Shown piece by piece: positions 52,551-63,525 of a stretch of DNA of 64,000 bases (its first letter is position 1; each line of letters begins with the position of its first letter). The translations under genes and the position numbers were made by a program. The DNA comes from Apostichopus japonicus (taxonomy: Eukaryota; Echinodermata; Holothuroidea; Aspidochirotida; Stichopodidae). The notes below the pieces were generated by a model that saw only the letters and a program-made list of their open reading frames with translations, made no database searches and was not told the origin of the DNA. The DNA lies in the NCBI RefSeq assembly GCF_037975245.1, contig NC_092580.1:20262501-20326500 (forward strand). The letters run 5' to 3'.

Positions 52551-55500
52551 GCTTAAAATGATAAAATGAATAGTTACGAATAGTTAAACTTACTTTAAAT
52601 ATCTGTGGCTTACAATACTTACGAGTAGTTAAATTGACTTATGAATATATGTGGCTTAAAATACTTACGAATAGTTAAACTTACTGATGAATATATGTGG
52701 CTTACAATACTTACGAATAGTTAAACTTATTGATGAATATCTGTGGCTTACAATACTTACAAATAGTTAAACTTACTTATGCATATATGTGGCTTACAAT
52801 ACTTACGAATGGTTAAACTTACTTATGAATATCTGTGGCTTACAATACTTACGAATGGTTAAACTTACTTATGAATATCTGTGGCTTACAGTACTTAAGA
52901 ATAGTAAAACCTACTTATGAATATAGGTGGTTTACAATACTTATGAATAGTTCAAGTTAATTATGAATTTATGTGGCTTACAATACTTACGAATAGTTAA
53001 ACTTACTTATGAGCATCTGTGGCTTACAATACTTACAAATAGTCAAACTTACTTATGTATATATGTGGCATAAAATACCAACGAATAGTTTAACTTACTT
53101 ATGAATATCTGTGGCTTACAATACTTACGAATGGTTAAAACTTACTTTAATATCTGTGGCTTACAGTACCTACGAATAGTTAAACTTATTTATGAATATA
53201 GGTGGCTTACAATATTTACGATTAATTAATTTACTTTAAGTATCTGTGGCTTAAAGTACTAACGAATAGGTAAATTGACTTATAAATATATGTGGCTTAC
53301 AATACTTACGAATAGTTAAACTTACTACTGTATATATGAGGCATAAAATACCAACGAATAGTTAAACTTACTTAGGAATATCTGTGGCATAGAAATACTT
53401 CCGAATAGTTCAAGTTAATTATGAATATATGTGGCATACATTACTTACGAATAGTTCAACTTACGTAAGAATATCTGTGGCTTAAAATACTTACAAATAG
53501 TTAAACTTACTTATGAATATTTGTGGCTTAGAACACATACGTATAGTTAAACTTACTTATGAATATCTGTGGCTTACAATACCAACGAATAGTTCATCTA
53601 ACTTTTGCATATATATGGCTTACAATACTTACGAATGGTTAAACTTACTTAGGAATATCTGTGGCATAGCAATACTTCCGAATATTTCAAGTTAATTATG
53701 AATATATGTGGCTTACATTACTTACGAATAGTTAAACTTACGTAAGAATATCTGTGGCTTACAATACTTACCAATAGTTAAACTTACTAATGAATTTCTG
53801 TCGTTTTAAATACTTAGGAATGGTTAAACTTACTTATGTATATATGTGGCATAAAATACCAACGAATAGTTAAACTTACGTATAAATATCTGTGGTTTAC
53901 CTTACTTACAAATAGTTAAACTTTCTTAAGAATATCTGTGGCTTACAATACTTACAAATAGTTAAACTTACTTATGTATATATGAGGCATAAAATACTTA
54001 CCAATAGGTAAAACTTACTTATGAATATATGTGGCTTACAATACCAACGAATAGTTCATCTAACTTTTGCATATATATGGCTTACAATACTTACGAATGG
54101 TTAAACTTACTTAGGAATATCTGTGGCATAGCAATACTTCCGAATATTTCAAGTTAATTATGAATATATGTGGCTTACATTACTTACGAATAGTTAAACT
54201 TACGTAAGAATATCTGTGGCTTACAATACTTACCAATAGTTAAACTTACTAATGAATTTCTGTCGTTTTAAATACTTAGGAATGGTTAAACTTACTTATG
54301 TATATATGTGGCATAAAATACCAACGAATAGTTAAACTTACGTATAAATATCTGTGGTTTACCTTACTTACAAATAGTTAAACTTTCTTAAGAATATCTG
54401 TGGCTTACAATACTTACAAATAGTTAAACTTACTTATGTATATATGAGGCATAAAATACCAACGAATAGTTAAACTGACTTATGCATATATGTGGCTTAC
54501 AATACTAACAAATAGTTAAACTTACTTATGTATATATGTGGCATAAAATACCAACGAATAGTTAAACTTACTTTTAAATATATGTGGCTTACATTAATTA
54601 CGAATAGTTCAACTTACGTAAGAATATCTGTGGCTTTCAATACTTACAAATAGTTCAACTTACTTATGAATATTGGTGGCTTAAAACACTTACGTATAGT
54701 TTAACTTACTTATGAATTTCTGTGGCTTACAATACTTAGGAGTAGTTAAACTTACTTATGAATATCTGTGGCTTACAATACTAACAAATAGTTTAACTTA
54801 CTAATGTATATATGATGCATAAAATACCAACGAATAGTTAAACTTACTTATGCATATATGTGGCTTACAATACTAACAAATAGTTAAACTTACTTATGTA
54901 TATATGTGGCATAAAATACCAACGAATAGTTAAACTTACTTTTAAATATATGTGGCTTACATTAATTACGAATAGTTCAACTTACGTAAGAATATCTGTG
55001 GCTTTCAATACTTACAAATAGTTCAACTTACTTATGAATATTGGTGGCTTAGAACACTTACGTATAGTTTAACTTACTTATGAATTTCTGTGGTTTACAA
55101 TACTTAGGAGTAGTTAAACTTACTTATGAATATCTGTGGCTTACAATACTAACAAATAGTTTAACTTACTAATGTATATATGATGCATAAAATACCAACG
55201 AATAGTTAAACTTACTGATGCATATATGTGGCTTACAATACTTACGAATGGTTAAACTTACTTAGGAATATCTGTGGCATAGATATACTTCCGAATAGTT
55301 CAAGTTAATTATGAATTCATGTGGCATACATTACTTACGAATAGTTAAACTTACGTAAGAATATCTGTGGCTAACAATACTTACAAATAGTTCAACTTAC
55401 TTATAAACATTTGTGGCTTAGAACACTTACGTATAGTTAAACTTACTTATGAATATCTGTCGCTTAAAATACTTACAAATAGTTAAACTTACTTATGAAT

Positions 55501-55982
55501 ATCTGTCGCTTTAATTACTTAGGAATGGTTAAACGTACTTGAATATATGTGGCTTACAATACCAACGAATAGTTAAACTTACTTATGCATATATGTGGCT
55601 TACAATACTTATAAAAAGTTAAACTTACTTATGTATATATGTGGCATAAAATACCAACGAATAGTTAAACTTACCCATGAATATATGTGGCTTACATTAC
55701 TTACGAATAGTTAAACTTACGTAAGAATATCTGTGGCTTATAATACTTAAAAATAGTTCAACTTACTTCTAAATATTTGTGGCTTAGAACACTTACGTAT
55801 AGTTAAACTTACTTATGAATATCTCTGGCTTATAATACTTAGGAATAGTTAAACTTACGTATGAATATCTGTCGCTTTAATTACTTAGGAATGGTTAAAC
55901 TTACGTAAGAATATCTGTGGCTTACAATACTTACAAATAGTTCAACTTACTTATGAATATTTGTGGCTTACAACACTTACGT
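52551..55982. repeat. 46-bp satellite array, middle segment
   Basis: This is about 3.4 kb of 46-bp monomers of the same family as at 6,330-8,623, starting directly after the LINE fragment. Local higher-order duplications are visible. Positions 53,581-53,997 repeat at 54,043-54,459 (offset 462, about ten monomers). Positions 54,481-54,848 repeat at 54,849-55,216 (offset 368, exactly eight monomers) with very few differences. No gene is seen. Confidence 0.9.
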
Positions 55983-56165
55983 ATAGGGGCCAAAGCCAAA
56001 AATGGTCATCACTATACCTAGAATTTGAACATTGCCACTTAGGCTCATTTCACCCATGGTTATGAGAACAACTAACCAAAGTTCTGTAATCATTAAAAAA
56101 AATTACGATAATTCGCATAACCGTGGAATGCGGTCATTCCAAAATGCAGGTAGCACGATCCTAAT

Positions 56166-56539
56166 GTGGTGGGACGGAATTTTAGAAAAATGAGGTAATT
56201 ACATATGGGAACAAAGTTGAAGTTTTCTGTTTTTGACGTTATAAATGGCCATTAATTAGGATACTTTATGCACTATAAAATGTATCAATAGTAGTTCTTG
56301 AATGAAGAAAAAAATAAAACGAAAGTGTTCAATTCCGTCCCACCACATTTTTGAACATATTTTTTTATTTTCCAAGGGGGAAAAAAATGATAATTTTTTT
56401 TAAACTCTCCAAACTATCAACTATGTATGCAACTGACACCTCTGAGTGGAGAAAATATAAATATTTCATTCTGGATAGACAGGGGGGTAGTCCAACATTT
56501 TCGTGGTGGGACGGAAACAAGTTGTGGTGGGACGGAATT
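56166..56539. repeat. Left subterminal motif cluster of the 3.65-kb transposon
   Basis: The motif GTGGTGGGACGGAATT occurs at 56,166-56,181 (+), 56,331-56,346 (-), 56,503-56,518 (+, last bases differ) and 56,524-56,539 (+), all within about 550 bp of the left end. Such repeated subterminal sites are usually transposase-binding sites in DNA transposons. The small + frame at 56,351-56,638 simply translates through two of them. Confidence 0.8.
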
Positions 56540-57244
56540 TTAAATGAAGGGCATCTTCAAACAGGATGTCTGGTCCAAAATTTTCCTCTGTCACTCAAGA
56601 TTACAAACTTATTCAGACTCCTTGAACACCCGACCTAATAACAATGTGATCAATTGATTATGCTTCAAAATGTTACGTATCTGGATATTCCATACATACT
56701 GTACACATCACATCAGTTTTGAATCTGATGTGTCAAAACAACACATTTTTGGAAAATTGAGATTGGGTTTTTTATCATGCATAAAAAATCCCATCACTAT
56801 AGAAATAGTCCTAGTTGTTCACCCCAGGTTTCTTTTTTGGCCCTCTTGGAGTCTTGGCTTTCCTAAACTATCCATTCTAAAACGTGTGCTTTTGAATTGA
56901 TATCATCTGCTGATGAGCAATAATCCATGTGCACAAGAAAAGTCAAGTTGTTATGGTACTCACGTGAATCATACAAGATAGAAGAGCTAGATTGCAAGAA
57001 TTAAGGTAAGAATTCATTCTGCTTCTCAATAGTAACAAGAAAACCAAGAGGTTTTGAGATTCCTTGGCATCTAAATATTACTGTAGGTTCATTGTGTACA
57101 CTTGGTTCCGACCTTTTATGAATATTAATGTAGCATCAACACAAATGTTGTTCCTTGCTATCAGCTCAAGTTTGATGAACAAATTGATATTTTAAAGAAT
57201 TTGCTTTAAGCTCTACCACTCATTAATATTCATGCCCCCTCATT

Positions 57245-57310
57245 AATAGTATTGGGGTAGAATTCCGACTTGCAGCTGGAAGGTTAAAGGTTCGACTCCT
57301 GGCCGGGTCA
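57245..57310 (+). other. Degenerate tRNA-like sequence, possible SINE remnant
   Basis: GGTTCGACTCC at 57,289-57,299 matches a polymerase III B box. TTGGGGTAGAATTCCGACTT and TGCAGC lie upstream in roughly tRNA-like order. No acceptor stem or clean A box can be drawn, so it is at best an old tRNA-derived remnant beside repeat R. Confidence 0.3.
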
Positions 57311-57320
57311 TACTGAAGAT

Positions 57321-58079
57321 TTGTTGAAAATCACTCTAAGCCCCGCCCACTCATTAATATTCATGATATTAGCACCAAAATAAATAGGGATCGTCTACTC
57401 ATGATGGGTAACCTATGTACCAAGAATGAGATCAATCTACCTTGGGATTGCTGAGAAAACCTAATTTCAAGCTTTTTTGCGAAAAACAACACTTAGCCCC
57501 GCCCCTCATGAATAATAATGAGATTGGACAAACTGTCACCATATTCATATAGAGGACTTTCCTCTTGTACCACCAAACCAAGTTCCATGAAAATTGAACT
57601 TACGGTTGCGAAGATATTGACATTTGTTGAAAATCACTCTAAGCCCCGCCCACTCATTAATATTCATGATATTAGCACCAAAATAAATAGGGATCGTCTA
57701 CTCATCATGGGTAACCTATGTACCAAGAATGAGATCAATCTACCCTGGGATTGCTGAGAAAACCTAATTTCAAGCTTTTTTGCGAAAAACAACACTTAGC
57801 CCCGCCCCTCATGAATAATAATGAGATTGGACAAACTGTCACCATATTCATATAGAGGACTTTCCTCTTGTACCACCAAACCAAGTTCCATGAAAATTGA
57901 ACTTACGGTTGCGAAGATATTGACATTTGTTGAAAATCACTCTAAGCCCCGCCCACTCATTAATATTCATGATATTAGCACCAAAATAAATAGGGATCGT
58001 CTACTCATCATGGGTAACCTATGTACCAAGAATGAGATCAATCTACCTTGGGATTGCTGAGAAAACCTAATTTCAAGCT
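57321..58079 (+). repeat. 303-bp tandem repeat of family R, 2.5 near-identical copies
   Basis: Units start at 57,321, 57,624 and 57,927 with TTGTTGAAAATCACTCTAAG. The third stops after CAAGCTT at about 58,079. I saw only one- or two-base differences between units (for example CATGATGGG versus CATCATGGG, and TACCTTGGG versus TACCCTGGG). The identical 79-codon frames at 57,518 and 57,821 are repeat translations. A diverged partial unit precedes the array near 57,200. The low divergence contrasts with the old R copy at 50,855-52,140. Confidence 0.9.
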
Positions 58080-58080
58080 T

Positions 58081-58180
58081 TGCGTCACACACACACAGAC
58101 ACACACACACACACACATACATACACACATACACACGCAGTCATGACCGCATAGATTCCTACGGCTACTGCCAAGGAATC
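58081..58180 (+). repeat. CA microsatellite and terminal hairpin of repeat R
   Basis: A CA-rich tract (58,084-58,138) follows the last 303-bp unit. After GCATA, the sequence GATTCCT (58,154-58,160) pairs with AGGAATC (58,174-58,180), and GGC pairs with GCC inside. The same order of CA tract, GCATAG and hairpin closes the old R copy at 52,137, so it is part of the repeat family. Confidence 0.65.
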
Positions 58181-58838
58181 AATAAATTAGTTTACCTCCA
58201 GTTTATTGTTATAGGCAATTCAGACAATTTGGTAGTGATAATTATGATTTAGCCTAAGCTGTTGCCTAACAGACTATGTTATACAGTAAAGGTTTAAAAC
58301 AAAACTTATACTATACTGAGAGGTAGAAATGTGTAGCCTCCAGTACTAATGCAAGGAAGCAAACCTGTTAGATGAAATATTACATATTTTGCATGAGTTG
58401 TCTAGCCTAGCAAATTTATGTTTTAGCCTAAGCTGTTGCCTAACACCATATGGGATGATGCCTAAGCTGTTGCCGTCTAACATACTACTGTAAGTTGGAT
58501 TTTGAAACTTGTAGCCTAAGATGCAGAAAAAGTGAACCAAAACACCATGTAGGCTAGTTGAAATATATTGTGCAGGAAGTGTATACTGTCTATGCCTGTT
58601 ATTCAGCCTGTTCATAACTGCACATTATGAGGCCAATCTCATGACATATTGCATTTGTAATACACAATTCACAGGATGGTGAAGCCATCTTATTCTTTCT
58701 TTCTATTCACATGTTGGCATATGGGGAGGGACCACGATTGCTTCCTGGTTCCCCAACTTCTTAATAATTAAGCCAGAGATGTGTGTGGCTATTTCCCCCA
58801 CCCCAGCCCCCTTTTCATGCATCCCGCTAGTAAGAATG
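58181..58838. other. Interior transposon DNA without supported gene
   Basis: AT-rich sequence with the phrase GCCTAAGCTGTTGCC repeated near 58,253, 58,432 and 58,470. I cannot support a coding region. The 89-codon minus frame at 58,346-58,615 is unrecognised. It may be intron or untranslated sequence preceding the possible exon at 58,865. Confidence 0.4.
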
Positions 58839-58864
58839 TCCTTTTATCTCTCTTTGCAAAACAG

Positions 58865-59172
58865 ATCAATATGGAAAATCCTGAGCCTCAAAATGTGTCT
58901 GCTAGCAGATACATACTTATAGGAAGAAAAAGAAGGAGAGAACGGGTGCTGAGGCATTTCGAGAATGGGAGCGGAGTAGGAAGGAAAGGCAAAGGGCCAA
59001 CCAGAAGGCAAATAATCCAGCAGCGTACAAAGCATCCATACCAAATGTTCGAAATAACTTCCCGACTGAATTAGTCCAAGATACCATCGAGCATATTAAA
59101 AAATCATTTCACTCCAGCATAAATTTCATTGTTGCTTATGAACTTCTTGTGAGAGAAAACATAATTGTTTAA
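58865..59172 (+). pseudogene. Possible frameshifted exon inside the 3.65-kb transposon
   Basis: A pyrimidine-rich tract (58,839-58,857) ends in AAAACAG at 58,858-58,864, a good splice acceptor. Six bases later an ATG (58,871) opens MENPEPQNVSASRYILIGRK and a basic stretch. From about 58,921 another frame (open 58,906-59,172, stop TAA 59,170-59,172) reads as highly charged protein, with EAFREWERSRKERQRANQK then TELVQDTIEHIKKS. A one-base indel would join the two frames. The composition suits the basic N-terminal region of a transposon or nuclear protein, but I recognise no family. No polyadenylation signal follows closely. It could be captured host sequence, a transposase remnant, or chance. 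Confidence 0.3.
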
Positions 59173-59211
59173 TGTTTTCGTACCTAATCAACAGCCTTTA
59201 CATTGGAAAAA

Positions 59212-59608
59212 AATTCCGTCCCACCACATTCCGTCCCACCACATTGACACACTTTCGGTAAAATTAACACAATTCTTATGCGTGAAGTATAATTTCTGCC
59301 ATTGTTTCCTTAATGGTAGAAGAATAGTTCACCTCCGTTTCAGTGTTAATAATTACTATTATATTGTACTACTTTTGATAATAATTACATAAAGGTTACA
59401 TGTTCATGATTTCATGACATTTATCATTCCGTCCCACCACGTCAATATATTTGTGTTACCATGGCAACATCTTCAAATTTGTGTCTGTTTTTTTTGTGTC
59501 TGGTTGCAGTCTGTGACTGACCTGTTTGTGTGGATATCCTGATTCCTTCATATATGCTACATATAAAGAGGTATTATTTAAATGGTCTATCAAATTCCGT
59601 CCCACCAC
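59212..59608. repeat. Right subterminal motif cluster of the 3.65-kb transposon
   Basis: The same 16-bp motif is present in inverse orientation (AATTCCGTCCCACCAC or CATTCCGTCCCACCAC) at 59,212-59,227, 59,227-59,242, 59,425-59,440 and 59,593-59,608. All four point the same way, opposite to three of the four left-end copies. The set is therefore mostly inverted with respect to the element ends. Confidence 0.8.
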
Positions 59609-59633
59609 AATACGGTAATTTTGGCTTTGGCCC

Positions 59634-61600
59634 ATAGTTAAACTTACTTATGAATATCTGTGGCTTAAAATACTAACAAATAGTTTAACTTACTTATGAA
59701 TATCTGTCGCTTTAATCACTTTGGAATGGTTAAACTTACTTATGAATATTTGTCGCTTTAATTACTTAGGAATAGTTAAACTTACTTATGAATATATGTA
59801 GCTTACAATACCAACAAATAGTTAAACTTAGTTATGAATATATGTGGCTTACATTACTTACGAATAGTTAAACTTACGTAAGAATATCTGTGGCGTACAA
59901 TACTTACAAATAGTTAAACTTACTTATGAATATTTGTGGCTTAGAACACTTACGTATAGTTAAACTTACTTATGAATATCTGTGGCTTAAAATACTAAGG
60001 AATAGTTAAACTTACCTATGAATATCTGTCGCTTAAAATACTTAGGAATGGTTAAACTTACTTATGAATATATAAGGCATAAAATACTAACGAATGGTTA
60101 AACTTACTTAGGAATATCTGTGGCATAGAAATACTTCCGACTAGTTCAAGTTACATTTGAGAATATGTGGCTTACATTACTTACGAATAGTTAAACTTAC
60201 GTAAGAATATCTGTGGCTCACAATACTTACAGATAGTTAAACTTACTTATGAATATATGTGGCTTACAAAACCAACGAATAGTTAAACTTACTTATGCAT
60301 ATATGTGGCTTACAATACCTAGGAATGGTTAAACTTACTTATGTATATATGTGGCATAAAATACCAACGAATAGTTAAACTTACTTATGAATATATGTGG
60401 CTTACAATACTTAGGAATAGTTAAACTTACGTATGAATATGTCGCTTAAATTACTTAGGAATGGTTAAACTGACGTAAGAATATCTGTAGTTTACAATAC
60501 TTACAAATAGTTCAACTTACTTATGAATATTTGTGGATTAGAACACTTACGTATAGTTAAACTTACTTATGAATATCTGTGGCTTACAATACTTACAAAA
60601 AGTTCAACTTACTTATGAATATATGTGGCTTAGAACACTTACGTATAGTTAAACTTACTTATGAATATCTGTGGCTTACAATACTTACAAATAGTTCAAC
60701 TTACTTATGAATATATGTGGCTTACAAAATCAACGAATAGTTAAACTTACTTATGCATATAAGTGGCTTTTAATACCTAGGAATGGTTAAACTTACTTAT
60801 GAATATATGTGGCTTAGAACACTTACGTATAGTTAAACTTACTTATGAATATCTGTGGCTTACAATACTTACAAATAGTTCAACTTACTTATGAATATAT
60901 GTGGCTTACAAAACCAACGAATAGTTAAACTTACTTATGCATATAAGTGGCTTTTAATACCTAGGAATGGTTAAACTTAGTTATGTATATATGTGGCATA
61001 AAATACCCACGAATAGTTAAACTTACTTATGAATATATGTGGCTTACATTACTTACGAATATTTAAACTGACGTAAGAATATCTGTAGCTTACAATACTT
61101 ACAAATAGTTCAACTTACTTATGAATATTTGTGGCTTAGAACACTTACGTATAGTTAAACTTACTTATGAATATCTGTCGCTTAAAATACTTAGGAATGG
61201 TTAAGCTTACTTATGTATATCTGTGGCTTAAAATACCTAAGAATAGTTAAACTTACTTAAAGTTACTTATGAATATCTGTTTTTTACCTTACTTACGAAT
61301 AGTTAAATTCCCTTATAAATATATGTGGCTTAAAATACCTAAGTATAGTTAAACTTTCTTATGAATATCTGTGGCTTACAATAGTAACGAATAGTTAAAG
61401 TTACTTATGAATATCTGTTGTTTACCTTACTTACGAATAGTTAAATTCACTCATAAATATATGTGACTTAATATACTTAAGAAAAGTTAAACTTACTTAA
61501 GCATATATTTGGCTTACAATACTTACGAATGGTGAAACTGAGTTAGGACTATATGTGGCTTACAATACTTATGAATAGTAAAACTTAATTATGAATATAT
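59634..61600. repeat. 46-bp satellite array resuming after the transposon
   Basis: Monomers continue in the phase they had before 55,986. A 184-bp (four-monomer) duplication is visible near 60,615-60,980. The private variant ATAAGTGGCTTTTAATACC occurs at about 60,759 and 60,943. Some monomers late in the block (61,250-61,500) are irregular. No gene is seen. Confidence 0.9.
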
Positions 61601-61735
61601 GATACCATACTGTCATTGATGTCATTAAATAAAGTAGAATAATAAATAGAGGTGAAATGGTAAAATGGTTAATGGGGGAAATGGTAAAATGGTGAAATGG
61701 TCAAATAGGTCAAATGGTCAAATAGTAAAATAGTT
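61601..61735. repeat. Diverged J junction with a short 8-bp array
   Basis: GATACCATACTGTCATTGAT and GTCATTAAATAAAGTAGAAT align to the J of the left array with several substitutions. A short array with TGAAATGG, TCAAATGG and TAAAATGG units follows, ending near 61,735 at a return to 46-mers. It shows that the J/8-mer module exists 40 kb from the main array, in a more diverged form. Confidence 0.8.
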
Positions 61736-62447
61736 AAACTTACTTATGAATACTTGTGGCTTAGAACACTCACGTATAGTTAAACTTACTTATGAATATC
61801 TGTGGCTTACAGTACTTAGGAATAGTTAAACTTACTTATGAATATCTGACGTTTAAAATACTTAGGAATAGTTAAACTTAATATGAATATTTGTGGCTTA
61901 AAATACCTAAGAATAGTTAAACTTACTTATGAATATCTGTGGCTTACAATACTTAAGAATAGTTAAACTTACTTAATATGAATATCTGTCGCTTAAAATA
62001 CTTCGGAATGGTTAAACTTACTTATGTATATCTGTGGCTTAAAATACTTAAGAATAGTTAAACTTACTTATGAATATCTGTGGCTTACAATAGTAACGAA
62101 TAGTTAAAGTTACTTATGATTATCTGTTGTTTACCTTACTTACGAATAGTTAAATTCCCTTATAAATATATGTGGCTTAAAATACCTAAGAATAGTTAAA
62201 CTTACTAATGAATATCTGAGGCTTACAAGAGCAATGAATAGTTAAAGTTAATTATGAATATATGTGGCTTACATTACTTACGAATAGTTAAACTTACGTA
62301 AGAATATCTGTAGCTTACAATACTTACAAATAGTTCAACTTACTAATGCATATATTTGGCTTACAATACTTACGAGTGGTTAAACTGACTAAGGACTATA
62401 TGTGGCTTACAATACTTATGAATAGTTAAACTTACTTATTAATATAT
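61736..62447. repeat. 46-bp satellite block between two diverged J modules
   Basis: About fifteen monomers, with a few irregular joins such as TTAATATGAATATC. No gene or other element is visible. Confidence 0.85.
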
Positions 62448-62690
62448 GTTACCATACTGTCATTAATGTCATTAAATAAAGTAGAATAATAAATAGAGGT
62501 GAAATGGTTAATGGTGAAATGATAAAAGAAATGATAAAATGATAAAATGATAGAATGATAGAATGGTAGAATGGTAGAATGGTAAAATTGTAAAATGGTA
62601 ATATGGTTATATGGTAATATGGTTATATGGTAAAAGGGTGAAATGATAAATAGTGAAGTGGTGAAGTGGTGAAATGGTAATTTTTTATGC
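62448..62690. repeat. Diverged J junction and 8-bp array leading to array B
   Basis: GTTACCATACTGTCATTAAT and GTCATTAAATAAAGTAGAAT mark the J. The following array uses GATAAAAT, GATAGAAT, GGTAGAAT and GGTAATAT units and stops near 62,690, where the 220-bp repeats begin. In the first locus the 220-bp array follows the 11/12-bp satellite instead. The 86-codon minus frame here is a repeat translation. Confidence 0.85.
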
Positions 62691-62696
62691 AATATG

Positions 62697-63525
62697 CAAT
62701 ATTTTATTCAAACCACTCTTTCAAATCGGAATAAAAAGATATAATTAACTCATTGCAATACAAACACACATACACATACATAAAAGGCTGGGGGAGTTAG
62801 CTGGAAGCTGGTGGAAGGTGTTTGGTGGTGGTATTTGTGAGTTGGTTGCTGGAGACGTCTTGAACATCTATAAATATATAAACTAGAAAAGAACAATCAG
62901 GCATTTTATTTTAGTTCAAACATTCTTCAAATCGGTATAAAAATATATAGTAATATCATTGCAATACCAACCCACATACTTTACTCTTTTGCTCATGGCA
63001 AAAGTCTGTGGGAAGGTAGCTGTTGGAAGGTGGTTGGTATTTGTTAGTCGGTGGCTAGGGACGTCTGGAACATCTATAAAATATAAACTAAGAAAGAAAA
63101 ACCAGGCATTCCTTTAACAAAGCATGTCATATTTTATTTTATTTAAAACACTCTTGAAATCGGCATAAAAATATATTGTAAAATCATAGCAATACCAACA
63201 TACATTTTTACTCTTTTGCTCGTGGCAAAAGGCTGGGGGGAGGTAGCTGGTGACTGGTGGAAGGTGGTTGGTGGTGGTATTTGTTAGTTGGTGGCTGGAG
63301 TGGTCTGGAACATCTATAAAATATAAACTAGAAAGAACAATCAGGCATTTCTTTAACAAATCTGCATAAAAATATATAATAACATCATTGCAATACAAAC
63401 ACACATAATTTATTACTCTTTTGCTTGTGGCAAAAAGGAAAGTGGCTGTTGGCTGGTAGCATGTGGCTGGTGGATGATGCAAAACCTGTAACACCTGCAA
63501 TATATAAACTAGAAATGAGCAATCA
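62697..63525. repeat. ~220-bp tandem repeat array B (four units)
   Basis: Units begin at 62,697, 62,898, 63,103 and 63,342 and match those at 44,577-45,807. The third is longer because it contains the CTTTAACAAA start and then a second TATTTTATTTTATTTAAAAC start. The fourth corresponds to the shortened last unit of array A (CATTTCTTTAACAAATCTGC). Unit number differs (four versus six) although flanks are nearly identical, as expected from unequal exchange after duplication. The small minus-strand frame at 63,114-63,500 is not supported as a gene. Confidence 0.9.

Larger units (their letters stand above)
55987..59633. mobile_element. 3.65-kb DNA transposon inserted in the 46-bp satellite
   Basis: The ends are perfect 15-bp inverted repeats, GGGCCAAAGCCAAAA on the left and TTTTGGCTTTGGCCC on the right. 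ATAG flanks both sides (55,983-55,986 and 59,634-59,637). Joining the flanks with one ATAG gives a normal satellite monomer (CACTTACGTATAG then TTAAACTTAC), so the empty site is reconstructed exactly. Eight copies of a 16-bp motif lie near the two ends. A 4-bp duplication is compatible with several superfamilies (for example Chapaev, Sola, Academ or Ginger-like groups), and a 3-bp ATA reading with a one-base end mismatch cannot be excluded. No intact transposase is visible. The interior has 303-bp repeats and a possible broken exon at 58,865-59,172. Confidence 0.85.

Noticed and set aside
52551-55982. Centromeric satellite with CENP-B box
   Set aside because: I saw no match to the CENP-B box pattern in the 46-bp monomer. 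Centromere identity cannot be judged from sequence alone.
56351-56638. 95-codon plus-strand frame with WWDG repeats
   Set aside because: The WWDG strings are translations of the transposon's subterminal DNA motif.
58844-59044. 66-codon minus-strand frame opposite the possible exon
   Set aside because: Antisense shadow of the better-supported plus-strand frame.
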